From Myxococcaceae bacterium JPH2 (GTDB taxonomy: Bacteria > Myxococcota > Myxococcia > Myxococcales > Myxococcaceae): a DNA stretch of 64,000 bases. Shown piece by piece: positions 32,252 to 39,977 of this stretch. The notes beneath the pieces are model-generated. The model had not been told where the DNA came from and did no database searches. It was given only the letters and a program-made list of their open reading frames with translations. Numbering within the stretch: the stretch's first letter is position 1; each line of letters starts with the position of its first letter. The translations under genes and the position numbers were made by a program. The stretch is from positions 124,001-188,000 of the forward strand of contig JAEMGR010000006.1 in NCBI GenBank assembly GCA_016458225.1, read 5' to 3'.

Positions 32252-33186
32252 TGGCCTCCGTCCTCCTGGCCGAACCTTCCGCTCCCGTGGCGGGGGCGCT
32301 GCGGCGCTTCCTGGATGTTGCCGCGCAGGAAGTCACCACCGCGGCCAGCCTCGAGGAGGCGCTGCGCCACGCGTTGGCGCAGCCTCCTCCGTCCCTCGTC
32401 GTGGCCTCGGCCACGGGGGGCTGGGACGGCGAGGCGCTCTGCCGCAGCCTGCGGGATCAGGGCTCGGATGTGCCCGTGCTCCTGCTGTATCCGCCCGATG
32501 AGGAGCACGCGGATGAGCGGGCCGCCTCCGTGGGCGCGGACGCGTGCCTGGTGGGGCCACTCAAGCGTGGCAATCTCCTCGGGTGCGTGAGGTTGCTGTC
32601 GAAGCTCGTCGAGGCACGCCGGAAGCCAGCCCCCGCGCCAGCCGCGCCGCTGCCGACCGCGGCTGCAGCGTCAGCGTCCGCGGACTTCGAGTTCCTCAAG
32701 CGATTGCTGCTGCTGGAGGTGAAGCGCAGCCGCCGCTACCGCTATCCCATCGCGTTGCTGGTGGTGGAACTGGATGCCTTCTCCACGCGCGTGGCCGCGC
32801 TTCCGCTCGCGGAGCGCACCGCGGTGCTGGGCGAGGTGCTGGGCCTGCTCATCGCGGGCGTGCGCGACATCGACGTGGCGGTGCCCTTCGCGGATGGCCG
32901 CTTCGGCATCTTCCTCCCGCACACGCCTCGCACGGGCGCACTGGTGGTCGCCGAGCGGCTGCGCGCGAAGGTGAAGTCGCTGCGCTCGCTGCCGGGCGTG
33001 AGTGCGTCCGTGGGGGTGGCGGTGTCCGAGCCCACCATGACCAAGGCCTCGCCCTCGCAGGGACAGGGCGTCAGCTTTGGCGGGATGCTCAAGGAGGCCG
33101 GCGAGGCGCTGCGGCGCGCGCAGGCCGCGGGAGGCGACCGCGTGGAAGCGACCGCCGGCGCGACGGGAGTGGCTCAGGCGGGGTAG
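32251..33186 (+). CDS. Pseudo-receiver and degenerate GGDEF protein
   Basis: A 311-residue cytoplasmic protein. The N-terminal 120 residues have a response-regulator receiver fold (VLLAEPSAPVAGALRRFL at the start and GPLKRGNL near the end). At the phospho-acceptor position the Asp is missing (VVASATGGWDG), so it is a pseudo-receiver. An Ala/Pro linker leads to a C-terminal GGDEF-like domain, where the active-site loop reads FADGRFGIFLP instead of GGDEF. Neither phosphorylation nor c-di-GMP synthesis is expected. The start at 32251 shares its A with the frr stop. Its stop runs 13 bases into the convergent cyaY gene. Confidence 0.6.
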   Translation: MASVLLAEPSAPVAGALRRFLDVAAQEVTTAASLEEALRHALAQPPPSLVVASATGGWDGEALCRSLRDQGSDVPVLLLYPPDEEHADERAASVGADACLVGPLKRGNLLGCVRLLSKLVEARRKPAPAPAAPLPTAAAASASADFEFLKRLLLLEVKRSRRYRYPIALLVVELDAFSTRVAALPLAERTAVLGEVLGLLIAGVRDIDVAVPFADGRFGIFLPHTPRTGALVVAERLRAKVKSLRSLPGVSASVGVAVSEPTMTKASPSQGQGVSFGGMLKEAGEALRRAQAAGGDRVEATAGATGVAQAG

Positions 33187-33506
33187 GGGAGGTCCTGCCC
33201 GGTGAGGGACTTCACTGCTTCCGCGACGAAGGACAGCAGCTCCAGCCCGCGCCCCTTGTCATCCTTCCAGGTGCGGGTGGCCTCGTCGTAGTCGAAGTGG
33301 ATGCCCTGGCTCATCCCGGCGACCCAGAGCTGCCGCACCGCGCGCTGCGTGTTGATGATGCACTTCTCACGCGAGCGAGAGGTCAGCGTCACCATGTCCC
33401 CGGTGCTCTCGGCTTCGAGCACGTCCGGATCCAAGGTGTCCGCCGCGGCGATGATGCGCTTGAAGACGGCGGCGGTGAGCTGATTGAAGCGGGCTTCGTC
33501 CATCAT
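33174..33506 (-). CDS. cyaY: Frataxin-like iron donor CyaY
   Basis: A 110-residue protein of the frataxin family, which binds iron and tunes iron-sulfur cluster assembly. The family core is visible: an acidic first helix with AADTLDPDVLEAE, then DMVTLTSRSREKCIINTQ, VRQLWVAG, GIHFDYDEATRTW and an ending LELLSFVAEAV helix. Length matches CyaY (106 in E. coli). The start is the first of two ATGs (33506). It sits downstream of sixA on the same strand, 16 bases away, and is convergent with the pseudo-receiver gene. Confidence 0.8.
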   Translation of the reverse strand: MMDEARFNQLTAAVFKRIIAAADTLDPDVLEAESTGDMVTLTSRSREKCIINTQRAVRQLWVAGMSQGIHFDYDEATRTWKDDKGRGLELLSFVAEAVKSLTGQDLPYPA

Positions 33507-33522
33507 GGCCGCGCTCGCGACG

Positions 33523-34077
33523 TCACTGGATGACGTCGAGGACTTGCTGACCCGGGGCCGCGTAGAACAGGAACTTGAGCTGCTGCGCGGCCGCGTTCGC
33601 GTTCTCGCCCTGCTTGTCGTTGATGGCCGGCATCGCGTCGTCATCGATGGGCGTCTCCGGACGCTCCATGGCGATGACGGTGCCCGGGTTCACCGGCTTG
33701 GGGAACGACTGCATCCCCAGGAGGTGCGCGGCGAGCGCGCCCATGGACGGCTGGTGCCCCACGAGCACGATGTTCTGATCCGCGTGCTCGAGGATGACGG
33801 GCTCCACGGCGCCCACCGGCATGTCCGGCAGGAGGCACCGGTGCACGCGCAGGAGGCCCTCGTGGCGGGTCGCGGTGGAGAGGATCTGCGCCGTCTGCAC
33901 CGCCCGCACCAACGGGCTGGTGAGGATGAGCCCGATGGGCCCCATCCGCTCCGCCAGCGCCGCGAAATGCAGCGCGGTGTTGGCGCGGGACTTCGCGGTC
34001 AGCGCGCGCGCCTCGTCGCCGAGACCCTCGGGGATCTCTGCGTCCGCATCGCCGTGCCTCACCAGGAAAATCCTCAA
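33523..34077 (-). CDS. sixA: Phosphohistidine phosphatase SixA
   Basis: A 184-residue histidine-phosphatase-superfamily enzyme. RHG (H8 is the phospho-acceptor) is at the N-terminus, SPLVRAVQTAQ gives R58, and VGHQPSMG gives H108. SixA removes phosphate from histidine phosphotransfer domains. The start codon is a TTG at 34077, with GGAGGG just upstream. Myxobacteria have many hybrid histidine kinases, which makes a phosphorelay brake plausible. Confidence 0.85.
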   Translation of the reverse strand: MRIFLVRHGDADAEIPEGLGDEARALTAKSRANTALHFAALAERMGPIGLILTSPLVRAVQTAQILSTATRHEGLLRVHRCLLPDMPVGAVEPVILEHADQNIVLVGHQPSMGALAAHLLGMQSFPKPVNPGTVIAMERPETPIDDDAMPAINDKQGENANAAAQQLKFLFYAAPGQQVLDVIQ

Positions 34078-34225
34078 AGTCCCTCCACTGCTCTCGACAG
34101 GACCGCGGTTCGTACACGACCGCAGGCGGGTTGGTCAAAGGGAATGCTGCGATTGTTCAGTGCCCGGAAGAGCCTCTCTTCTAGCGGGGTTCGAGCACCG
34201 GCGCTCGCGCGCGAGGTCGGGAGCA

Positions 34226-34259
34226 TATACTTCATCTCCCCCGGCGCGGACCGGAGGAG
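34226..34259 (+). promoter_or_regulatory. -10 element and strong ribosome site
   Basis: TATACT (34226-34231) is a near-consensus -10 hexamer in a GC-rich context. GGAGGAG (34253-34259) lies 5 bases before the ATG of the lipoprotein gene. No convincing -35 is present at 17 bases. Confidence 0.4.
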
Positions 34260-34264
34260 AACGC

Positions 34265-34921
34265 ATGCGCAAGGTGTCGTGGTTGTTGCTGGGGGCACTG
34301 GCCTTCTCGGCTTGTAAGAAGGACGAACGGGCGAGCGAGTCCCAGGCCGCTGAAGCAGGCACGGCGTCGCGTCCGACCACGCCGGGCGAGTCCGAGGAGC
34401 CCCGCCCCTATGCGGTGACTCCCCAGAAGCTGGACGCCTACGTGGGGTATCAGCGCCGGATGCTGGAGGTGTACGGCTCGTTGATGCGCGGCCTGCAGGA
34501 CATGGGCTCGCTCATGGACGCGGGCACGGGCGAGGCGCGCGCCGGACTCAAGCTCATCGAGCGCAAGGCCAAGGCGGAGGTCGAGGCGCGACAGGCCGCG
34601 GGGCTGAGCGAGGACGACGTCAACGGCATCGCGGAGATCGTCACCGCCGTCATCAGCCAGCGGCAGATGGGGCGCACGCTTCAGTTCGAGGAGGAACTCA
34701 AGAAGTTGGAGGCGCTCCAGGCCCGGCTGCCGCAAGAGCAGCGCTCGCAGCTCGCGCCGCAAGTGGAGGCCATGCGGCGTCAGGTGGAGACGTTCCAGAA
34801 GCTGCCGCAGGTCCGGGCCCAGTTTGGCGACGCGAGCGTGGATGCGGTGCTCGCGCGTGAAGAGGACCTCACGAAGAACTACCAGGACATGCTCAAGGCG
34901 TTTGCTGGACTCCGGCGCTGA
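34265..34921 (+). CDS. Helical lipoprotein of unknown function
   Basis: A 218-residue protein. The N-terminus MRKVSWLLLGALAFSAC is a clear lipoprotein signal with Cys17. A short low-complexity linker rich in Glu, Ser and Pro leads to long amphipathic helices of about 30-50 residues each (GYQRRMLEVYGSLMRGLQ and later EEELKKLEALQARLPQEQ), so it is largely alpha-helical with coiled-coil character. No catalytic motif is visible. Similar lipoproteins are common in myxobacteria and uncharacterised. The next gene is convergent, 50 bases away. Confidence 0.75.
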   Translation: MRKVSWLLLGALAFSACKKDERASESQAAEAGTASRPTTPGESEEPRPYAVTPQKLDAYVGYQRRMLEVYGSLMRGLQDMGSLMDAGTGEARAGLKLIERKAKAEVEARQAAGLSEDDVNGIAEIVTAVISQRQMGRTLQFEEELKKLEALQARLPQEQRSQLAPQVEAMRRQVETFQKLPQVRAQFGDASVDAVLAREEDLTKNYQDMLKAFAGLRR

Positions 34922-34971
34922 AGGCCGGTGGGCCGCCCGGGCGTTGAAGGCCCGGGCGACCTGGCGGGTCC

Positions 34972-37900
34972 TCAGACGCGCTTGAGGTGCGGCGCGGTCT
35001 TGAGCAGTCGCGCGAGGAACGTGTCCGCGACCTTCTCCAGGACGGTGTTGCCGCGCAGGCGCTGGTTGAGGTTGACGAAGTCGACGTGGTCCAGGCGCTG
35101 GTCCTGGTTGTAGCAAGAGAACACCCACGTCTCCTTGCCCGTGGTCGGATCCACGTGCTTCTGGAGGCACTGGGCGCAGATCTCCTTCATCATGCACTGC
35201 ATCGGCGAGTTGATGGAGCCGATCGCCTCGTGGCCCGGCTTGAGGTACGGCTGCAGCACGCCGTGCCGCGCCTCGGCCACCGCGCGCATCATCCGGTCCG
35301 AGCCGATGGCGATGATGCGGTCCACGTCGCTCAGCGAGACGACGGGCGCCACGCCCAGCTTCCCTTGCGCGTAGGCGACCATGGCCTGCACCACGTTGCC
35401 CTGGAAGGACGCGTCCTGCGGCCGTCGCGCGGGAAGCGGCTCGCCGGAGTCCACCGACCAGATGACCTGGTCCGTGCCGGCCTCGATCTCCTCGTGCTTG
35501 AACGAGTCCGCCTTCAGCCGATAGCCGGCGAAGTACACGACGCGGCAGCCCGCGGCCTTGAGCGAGCGCGCGATGGAGAAGAGCACCGCGTTGCCCAGGC
35601 CTCCGCCCACCAGGACGACGGTCTCGTTGCGGCCGATCTCCGTGGGCGCGCCCGTGGGGCCCATGAGCACCACCGGCTCGCCGGGCTTGAGCGCGGCGCA
35701 CAGGCGCGAGGATGAGCCCATCTCCAACACGATGGTGCCCATCAGCCCGCGCTCCTTGTCCACCCAGGCCCCGGTGAGCGCCAGGCCCTCCATGGTGAGG
35801 CGGATGCCATCCACCACCGGCGCGTTCCGCTCGAAGTTCTGCAGCCGGTAGAACTGGCCGGGCTCGAAGTGGCTCGCCGCGAACGGCGCCTTCACCACGA
35901 CCTCGACGATGGTGGGCGTCAGGCGGTTGACCGCGACCACCGTGGCGAGCAGCGCCTCGTCCAGCTTCGCGAAGTGCGCGGCGCGGCGCTCCTCGCGGCG
36001 GGCCTCGTCCAGCTCGTCGCGGACGTCCAGGGCGGCCACGTCCCGCGCGAACAGGCGCGCGACTTCCGGGTGACCATCCTTCGCGCTGGCCATGGCCTTC
36101 ACCACGTTGCCCGCGTACGTCGGGTGGTTGTCGCCGTAGAAGCTGATGAAGCGCCCGTCCTTCTGGTACGAGGTGAAGAAGCCCACGCGCGCGGACATGT
36201 CCTCGGCGGCTTCGATGGACTCGAGCGCGAAGCCCTCGGCGGTCTCCTTCAGGGCGTGGCCCTGGAAGTAGTCACCGGAGGAGTCGAGCTGGAAGGTGCC
36301 CGGGTACTCCTTCTCGTACGTGACGTTGGGCGAGGTGCCCGCGGCGACGCACACCGTGCGGGCGGGCATCTCGAAGAACTGGCCGCTGCCCTTGAGCTTG
36401 CCGTCCACCGTCACCATGCGCTCGAAGCGCAGCGCGCGCACCGCGCCCGTGGCGTCCGGCAGCGCCTCCACCGGGCTCATGCGCTCGATGAAGCGGATGC
36501 CTTCCTCCAGCGCCTTGGAGACCTCCTCGTGGTTGAGGCGGTAGGCGGGGGACTCGGTGAGGCCGCGGCGATACACCAGGCTCACGCCGCCCCAGGCGCG
36601 CACGAGCTTGATGAAGTCCGGCGTGCGGCCCTCTTCCTTCGCGCGCTGCCGCTCGGCGCGCACCGCGCGGCCGTGCTCCAGGAAGGTCTGGTAGGTGGCG
36701 CGCTCCTCGGCGTCCAGCTTCGCGAGGATGGCGTCCTCGCCCAGGTCCGCCGCGAGCTTCTCGTGCCGGTCGAGCGCCTTCTCCACCTGCACCGGGTAGT
36801 ACGCCATCAGCTCGGTGGCGGTGTCGACGCCGGTGAGTCCGCCGCCGATGACGATGGCCGGCAGCTGCACCTGGAGGTTGGCCAGCGAGTCCTTCTTGAA
36901 CGCGCCAGTGAGCTGCAGCGCCATGAGGAAGTCGCTCGCCTTGCGGATGCCCCGGATGAGGTTGTTCTTCATCCCGATGATGGTGGGGCGCCCCGCGCCG
37001 GCCGCGATGGCGATGTGATCGAACCCCAGCGACCACGCGTCGTCGATGGTGAGCGTGCCGCCAAAGCGCGTGCCGCCGTAGATGCGGAAGCCCTCGCGCC
37101 GCGCCAGCGTGAGGTGGATGAGCGTGAGGAAGTTCTTGTCCCAGCGCACGGTGATTCCGTACTCGGACACGCCACCGAAGCCCTCCAGCACGCGCTCGTC
37201 CAGCTCCCGCGTCAGCGCCCGCCAGTCGCGGATGGGCTGGAGTCCCTGGCCGCCGCGACCCACCAGCTCATCGGGGAACGGCTCGACCTTGAGGCCGTCG
37301 ATGCCGGTGACGGCGAAGCCCTCGTTGAGCAGGTAGTGCGACAGCGTGTAGCCCGCGGGGCCCAGGCCCACCACCAGCACGTTGCGGCCCACGTAGGGCA
37401 GCGCGTACGGCCGGCGGATGTTGAGCGGGTTCCAGCGCGTCAGCAGTCCGTAGATTTCAAAGCCCCACGGCAGGTCGAGCACGTCCGTGAGCGCGCCCGT
37501 CTCCGCCAGCGGGATGTTCACCGGCTCCTGCTTCTGGAAGATGCACGCCTTCATGCAGTCATTGCAGATGCGGTGGCCAGTCCCCGGACACATGGGGTTG
37601 TCCAGGGTGATCATCGCGAGCGCGCCCAGCGAGTCGCCCTCACGCTTGAGCAGGTGCGCCTCGGAGATGCGCTCGTCGAGCGGGCAGCCGGTGAGCGGGA
37701 TGCCGAGCGGGTTCTTCTTGTACGTGTGGCCCTCGGCCACCGGATCCTTGGCGGGGAAGCCCGTGGAGCACGAGTCCTTCTGGCGCTCGTGACAGATGAC
37801 GCAGTAGTCCACCTCGCTCATCACGTCGCGCTGGGTGCCTCGGCGGTCCGTGAGCTTGAAGCCGTCGCGGTGGCGCAGGTGGTGCTCCAGGCCCTCGGTC

Positions 37901-38751
37901 TTCTCCGGCAGCTCGGCGTCCGGACGCTGGAGCTGGACGAGCTGATCGAACACCAGCGGCTTGGGCAGCCGGTGCGTGGGCCACGAGTGGAAGACGTCCT
38001 TCGTCTCCGGGTGCAGGGCCCGCGCGTAGGTCCACCGGTCCGCCAGCGACACGAGCGCGCGCACGGCGAGCAGCTCCGCCGCGTCATCGCCCTTGGAGAC
38101 GAGGCTGGAGCCGAAGCTGTCGCGCCCCTCGGGCGTGGACAGGAGCGCGGTGCGCAGCGTGGTCCAGCGGGCGCGGAGGGACTCGGCGCGGGGCTGGGAC
38201 TCGGGCGGGAGGCTGCCGGCGAAGAGGCGCTCCAGATCGAGCAGCGTGAGGATGGACTCGGCGAGTCCTCGCTCCAGGTCCCCGTGCGCGAGTGCGTCCG
38301 GGAAGCCCAGCTGCATGAGCAGGCGCATGCGCGCGTCGAGCGAGGGGAACTCGGACAGCGACGGGCGCTCGGGGGCGCCCTTCTTGAAGACGCGGCGGGT
38401 GATGAACTCGCGCTTGAAGTCGAAGAGGGGCAGCTCGCCGCGCAGGTGCCCGGCCAGTCGCTGGGACTCGGTCTCGATGCGGAAGAGCTGGCTGATGAAG
38501 CGCGAGACGTGGCGCGCCACGCGCACGAGCACGTCCGCCTCTTGCGGACCGGAGAGGCTGGTGCCTCCGGACTGGCGGTAGGCGTCGAAGGTTTGGAAGA
38601 GGTCGGGCTCAGCCTCGGCGAGCTGCGCGTCGAAGCGCTCCATGAGCCGCCGCAGGCCGCGCGGACGGTACAGGTCTTCGAACGTGAAGCCCGGCATGCC
38701 CAGGGTGAGGGAAGGGCCGGTATCGGTTTGCAGGTCGGTCAAGGCGCGCAT
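34972..38751 (-). CDS. Fused NfnB/NfnA-like flavoprotein (FAD-NAD(P) and PyrK-like domains)
   Basis: A 1259-residue cytoplasmic oxidoreductase. Residues 1-310 are helical with no motif I recognise. Cysteines 317, 320, 328, 356, 388, 396, 399 and 403 suit iron-sulfur clusters, like the N-terminal domain of GltD/NfnB. A GltD-type FAD/NAD(P) region follows, with VVGLGPAGYTLSHYLLNEG near 460 and VIGGGLTGVDTATEL near 675. The C-terminal 300 residues are a ferredoxin-reductase unit of the PyrK/NfnA type: FEPGQFYRLQNF, then VVLVGGGLGNAVLFS, then C1186, C1192, C1195 and C1213 as a likely 2Fe-2S site. NfnAB bifurcates electrons between NADPH, NADH and ferredoxin, normally as two subunits. The activity here is an inference. 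Confidence 0.75.
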   Translation of the reverse strand: MRALTDLQTDTGPSLTLGMPGFTFEDLYRPRGLRRLMERFDAQLAEAEPDLFQTFDAYRQSGGTSLSGPQEADVLVRVARHVSRFISQLFRIETESQRLAGHLRGELPLFDFKREFITRRVFKKGAPERPSLSEFPSLDARMRLLMQLGFPDALAHGDLERGLAESILTLLDLERLFAGSLPPESQPRAESLRARWTTLRTALLSTPEGRDSFGSSLVSKGDDAAELLAVRALVSLADRWTYARALHPETKDVFHSWPTHRLPKPLVFDQLVQLQRPDAELPEKTEGLEHHLRHRDGFKLTDRRGTQRDVMSEVDYCVICHERQKDSCSTGFPAKDPVAEGHTYKKNPLGIPLTGCPLDERISEAHLLKREGDSLGALAMITLDNPMCPGTGHRICNDCMKACIFQKQEPVNIPLAETGALTDVLDLPWGFEIYGLLTRWNPLNIRRPYALPYVGRNVLVVGLGPAGYTLSHYLLNEGFAVTGIDGLKVEPFPDELVGRGGQGLQPIRDWRALTRELDERVLEGFGGVSEYGITVRWDKNFLTLIHLTLARREGFRIYGGTRFGGTLTIDDAWSLGFDHIAIAAGAGRPTIIGMKNNLIRGIRKASDFLMALQLTGAFKKDSLANLQVQLPAIVIGGGLTGVDTATELMAYYPVQVEKALDRHEKLAADLGEDAILAKLDAEERATYQTFLEHGRAVRAERQRAKEEGRTPDFIKLVRAWGGVSLVYRRGLTESPAYRLNHEEVSKALEEGIRFIERMSPVEALPDATGAVRALRFERMVTVDGKLKGSGQFFEMPARTVCVAAGTSPNVTYEKEYPGTFQLDSSGDYFQGHALKETAEGFALESIEAAEDMSARVGFFTSYQKDGRFISFYGDNHPTYAGNVVKAMASAKDGHPEVARLFARDVAALDVRDELDEARREERRAAHFAKLDEALLATVVAVNRLTPTIVEVVVKAPFAASHFEPGQFYRLQNFERNAPVVDGIRLTMEGLALTGAWVDKERGLMGTIVLEMGSSSRLCAALKPGEPVVLMGPTGAPTEIGRNETVVLVGGGLGNAVLFSIARSLKAAGCRVVYFAGYRLKADSFKHEEIEAGTDQVIWSVDSGEPLPARRPQDASFQGNVVQAMVAYAQGKLGVAPVVSLSDVDRIIAIGSDRMMRAVAEARHGVLQPYLKPGHEAIGSINSPMQCMMKEICAQCLQKHVDPTTGKETWVFSCYNQDQRLDHVDFVNLNQRLRGNTVLEKVADTFLARLLKTAPHLKRV

Positions 38752-39027
38752 GTCACTGAAGGAGAAGAGGAACCGTGGACAACGGCTCCAGGACGGGGCC
38801 TATTTCGCGGCGAGCCGCCCGGAAAGCAAGCGGGCTCGTCACCGGGGGTGATGGGAGCAATCTGCCTGGCTGGAGGGCGGAGTGCGTCAACCGACGCGCC
38901 AGGCCCTCCCACCGCGCGCGGCCCGGCGGGGCGTCCGTTCAGTAGCGCCCCCGGCGGCTAAGGGTCACGGCTTCCCTGTAAACGCCGTGTTGAGACGGCC
39001 CGACCTTGCGGATACGGTTCGCCGCCC

Positions 39028-39963
39028 ATGACGGATCCCGCAGCCCGCCGCTCCTCGGAGCTCCACCTGGCTCCTGTCCCCGATGCCTGTTACCTGTGTC
39101 GGGGCGGGCGGCTGAAGCTGCGCCACTCGGCGCGAGGGGGCGCGGGGCCGGATGGGGCCGCGGCCTACAACTGCACGTCCTTTGGTCATCGGCACCACCC
39201 GCCCATCTGGGGGTGCGAGGACTGCGGCATGTTGTTCCAGTGGCCCATGCGCTCGGCGCAGGCGCTGCTCCAGGCGTACCAGGACGTGGAGGATCCGCTC
39301 TACGTGGCGGAGAAGGACAACCGCTACCGCACCTTCCGCCGCGTGCTGAAGGAGCTGGGGTCGGCCCAGGACCGGAGCCTGCTCGACGTGGGGGCCTACT
39401 GCGGCTACTTCCTGGATGTGGCGCGCGAGGGCGGCTTCCGTCCCGAGGGGTTGGAGCTGTCGCGCTGGGCCGCGGGGCATGCGCGCCAGCTGGGCTTCAC
39501 CGTGCACGGCGTGCCGCTCAAGGAGTTGGCCACGCGCGGAACGACCTATGACGTCGTGACGCTGTGGGACGTGGTGGAGCACTTCGCAGATCCGCGCGAG
39601 GAGCTGGCCGCCGCCTTCCAGTTGGTGCGCCCGGGTGGCCGCGTCTACTTGTCCACCATCGACGTGGGCAGCCTGGTGGCCCGGATGCTGGGCGGCCAGT
39701 GGCCGTGGCTGATGGACATGCACCTCTTCTATTTCGACCGGCGCACGCTCGCGATGATGCTGGAAGAGGTGGGCTTCCGGGTGACGGACGTCCGGACGTA
39801 CACGCACATCATCTCGGCGGACTATCTGCTGCGGAAGGTGTCCGCGAGCTTCCGGCCCGCCGCGCCAGTGCTGGAGTTGGTGCGGCGCGGGATGCCGGGC
39901 GAGTGGTCCATCCCGTTCAACCTGGGCGACAACATGTTGATGGCCGCCGAGCGGCCCTTCTGA
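39028..39963 (+). CDS. SAM-dependent methyltransferase with zinc-ribbon N-terminus
   Basis: A 311-residue class I methyltransferase. C21, C24, C63 and C66 (CYLC and CEDC) form a likely zinc ribbon. The SAM site is LLDVGAYCGYF near residue 117, followed by GLELS and VVTLWDVVEHFADP. This layout is common in enzymes that modify sugars or lipids in surface-polysaccharide loci. The membrane protein gene follows after 14 bases, so the two are probably co-transcribed. The substrate is unknown. The ribosome site is weak. Confidence 0.8.
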   Translation: MTDPAARRSSELHLAPVPDACYLCRGGRLKLRHSARGGAGPDGAAAYNCTSFGHRHHPPIWGCEDCGMLFQWPMRSAQALLQAYQDVEDPLYVAEKDNRYRTFRRVLKELGSAQDRSLLDVGAYCGYFLDVAREGGFRPEGLELSRWAAGHARQLGFTVHGVPLKELATRGTTYDVVTLWDVVEHFADPREELAAAFQLVRPGGRVYLSTIDVGSLVARMLGGQWPWLMDMHLFYFDRRTLAMMLEEVGFRVTDVRTYTHIISADYLLRKVSASFRPAAPVLELVRRGMPGEWSIPFNLGDNMLMAAERPF

Positions 39964-39977
39964 GTTCTTCGACCTCC

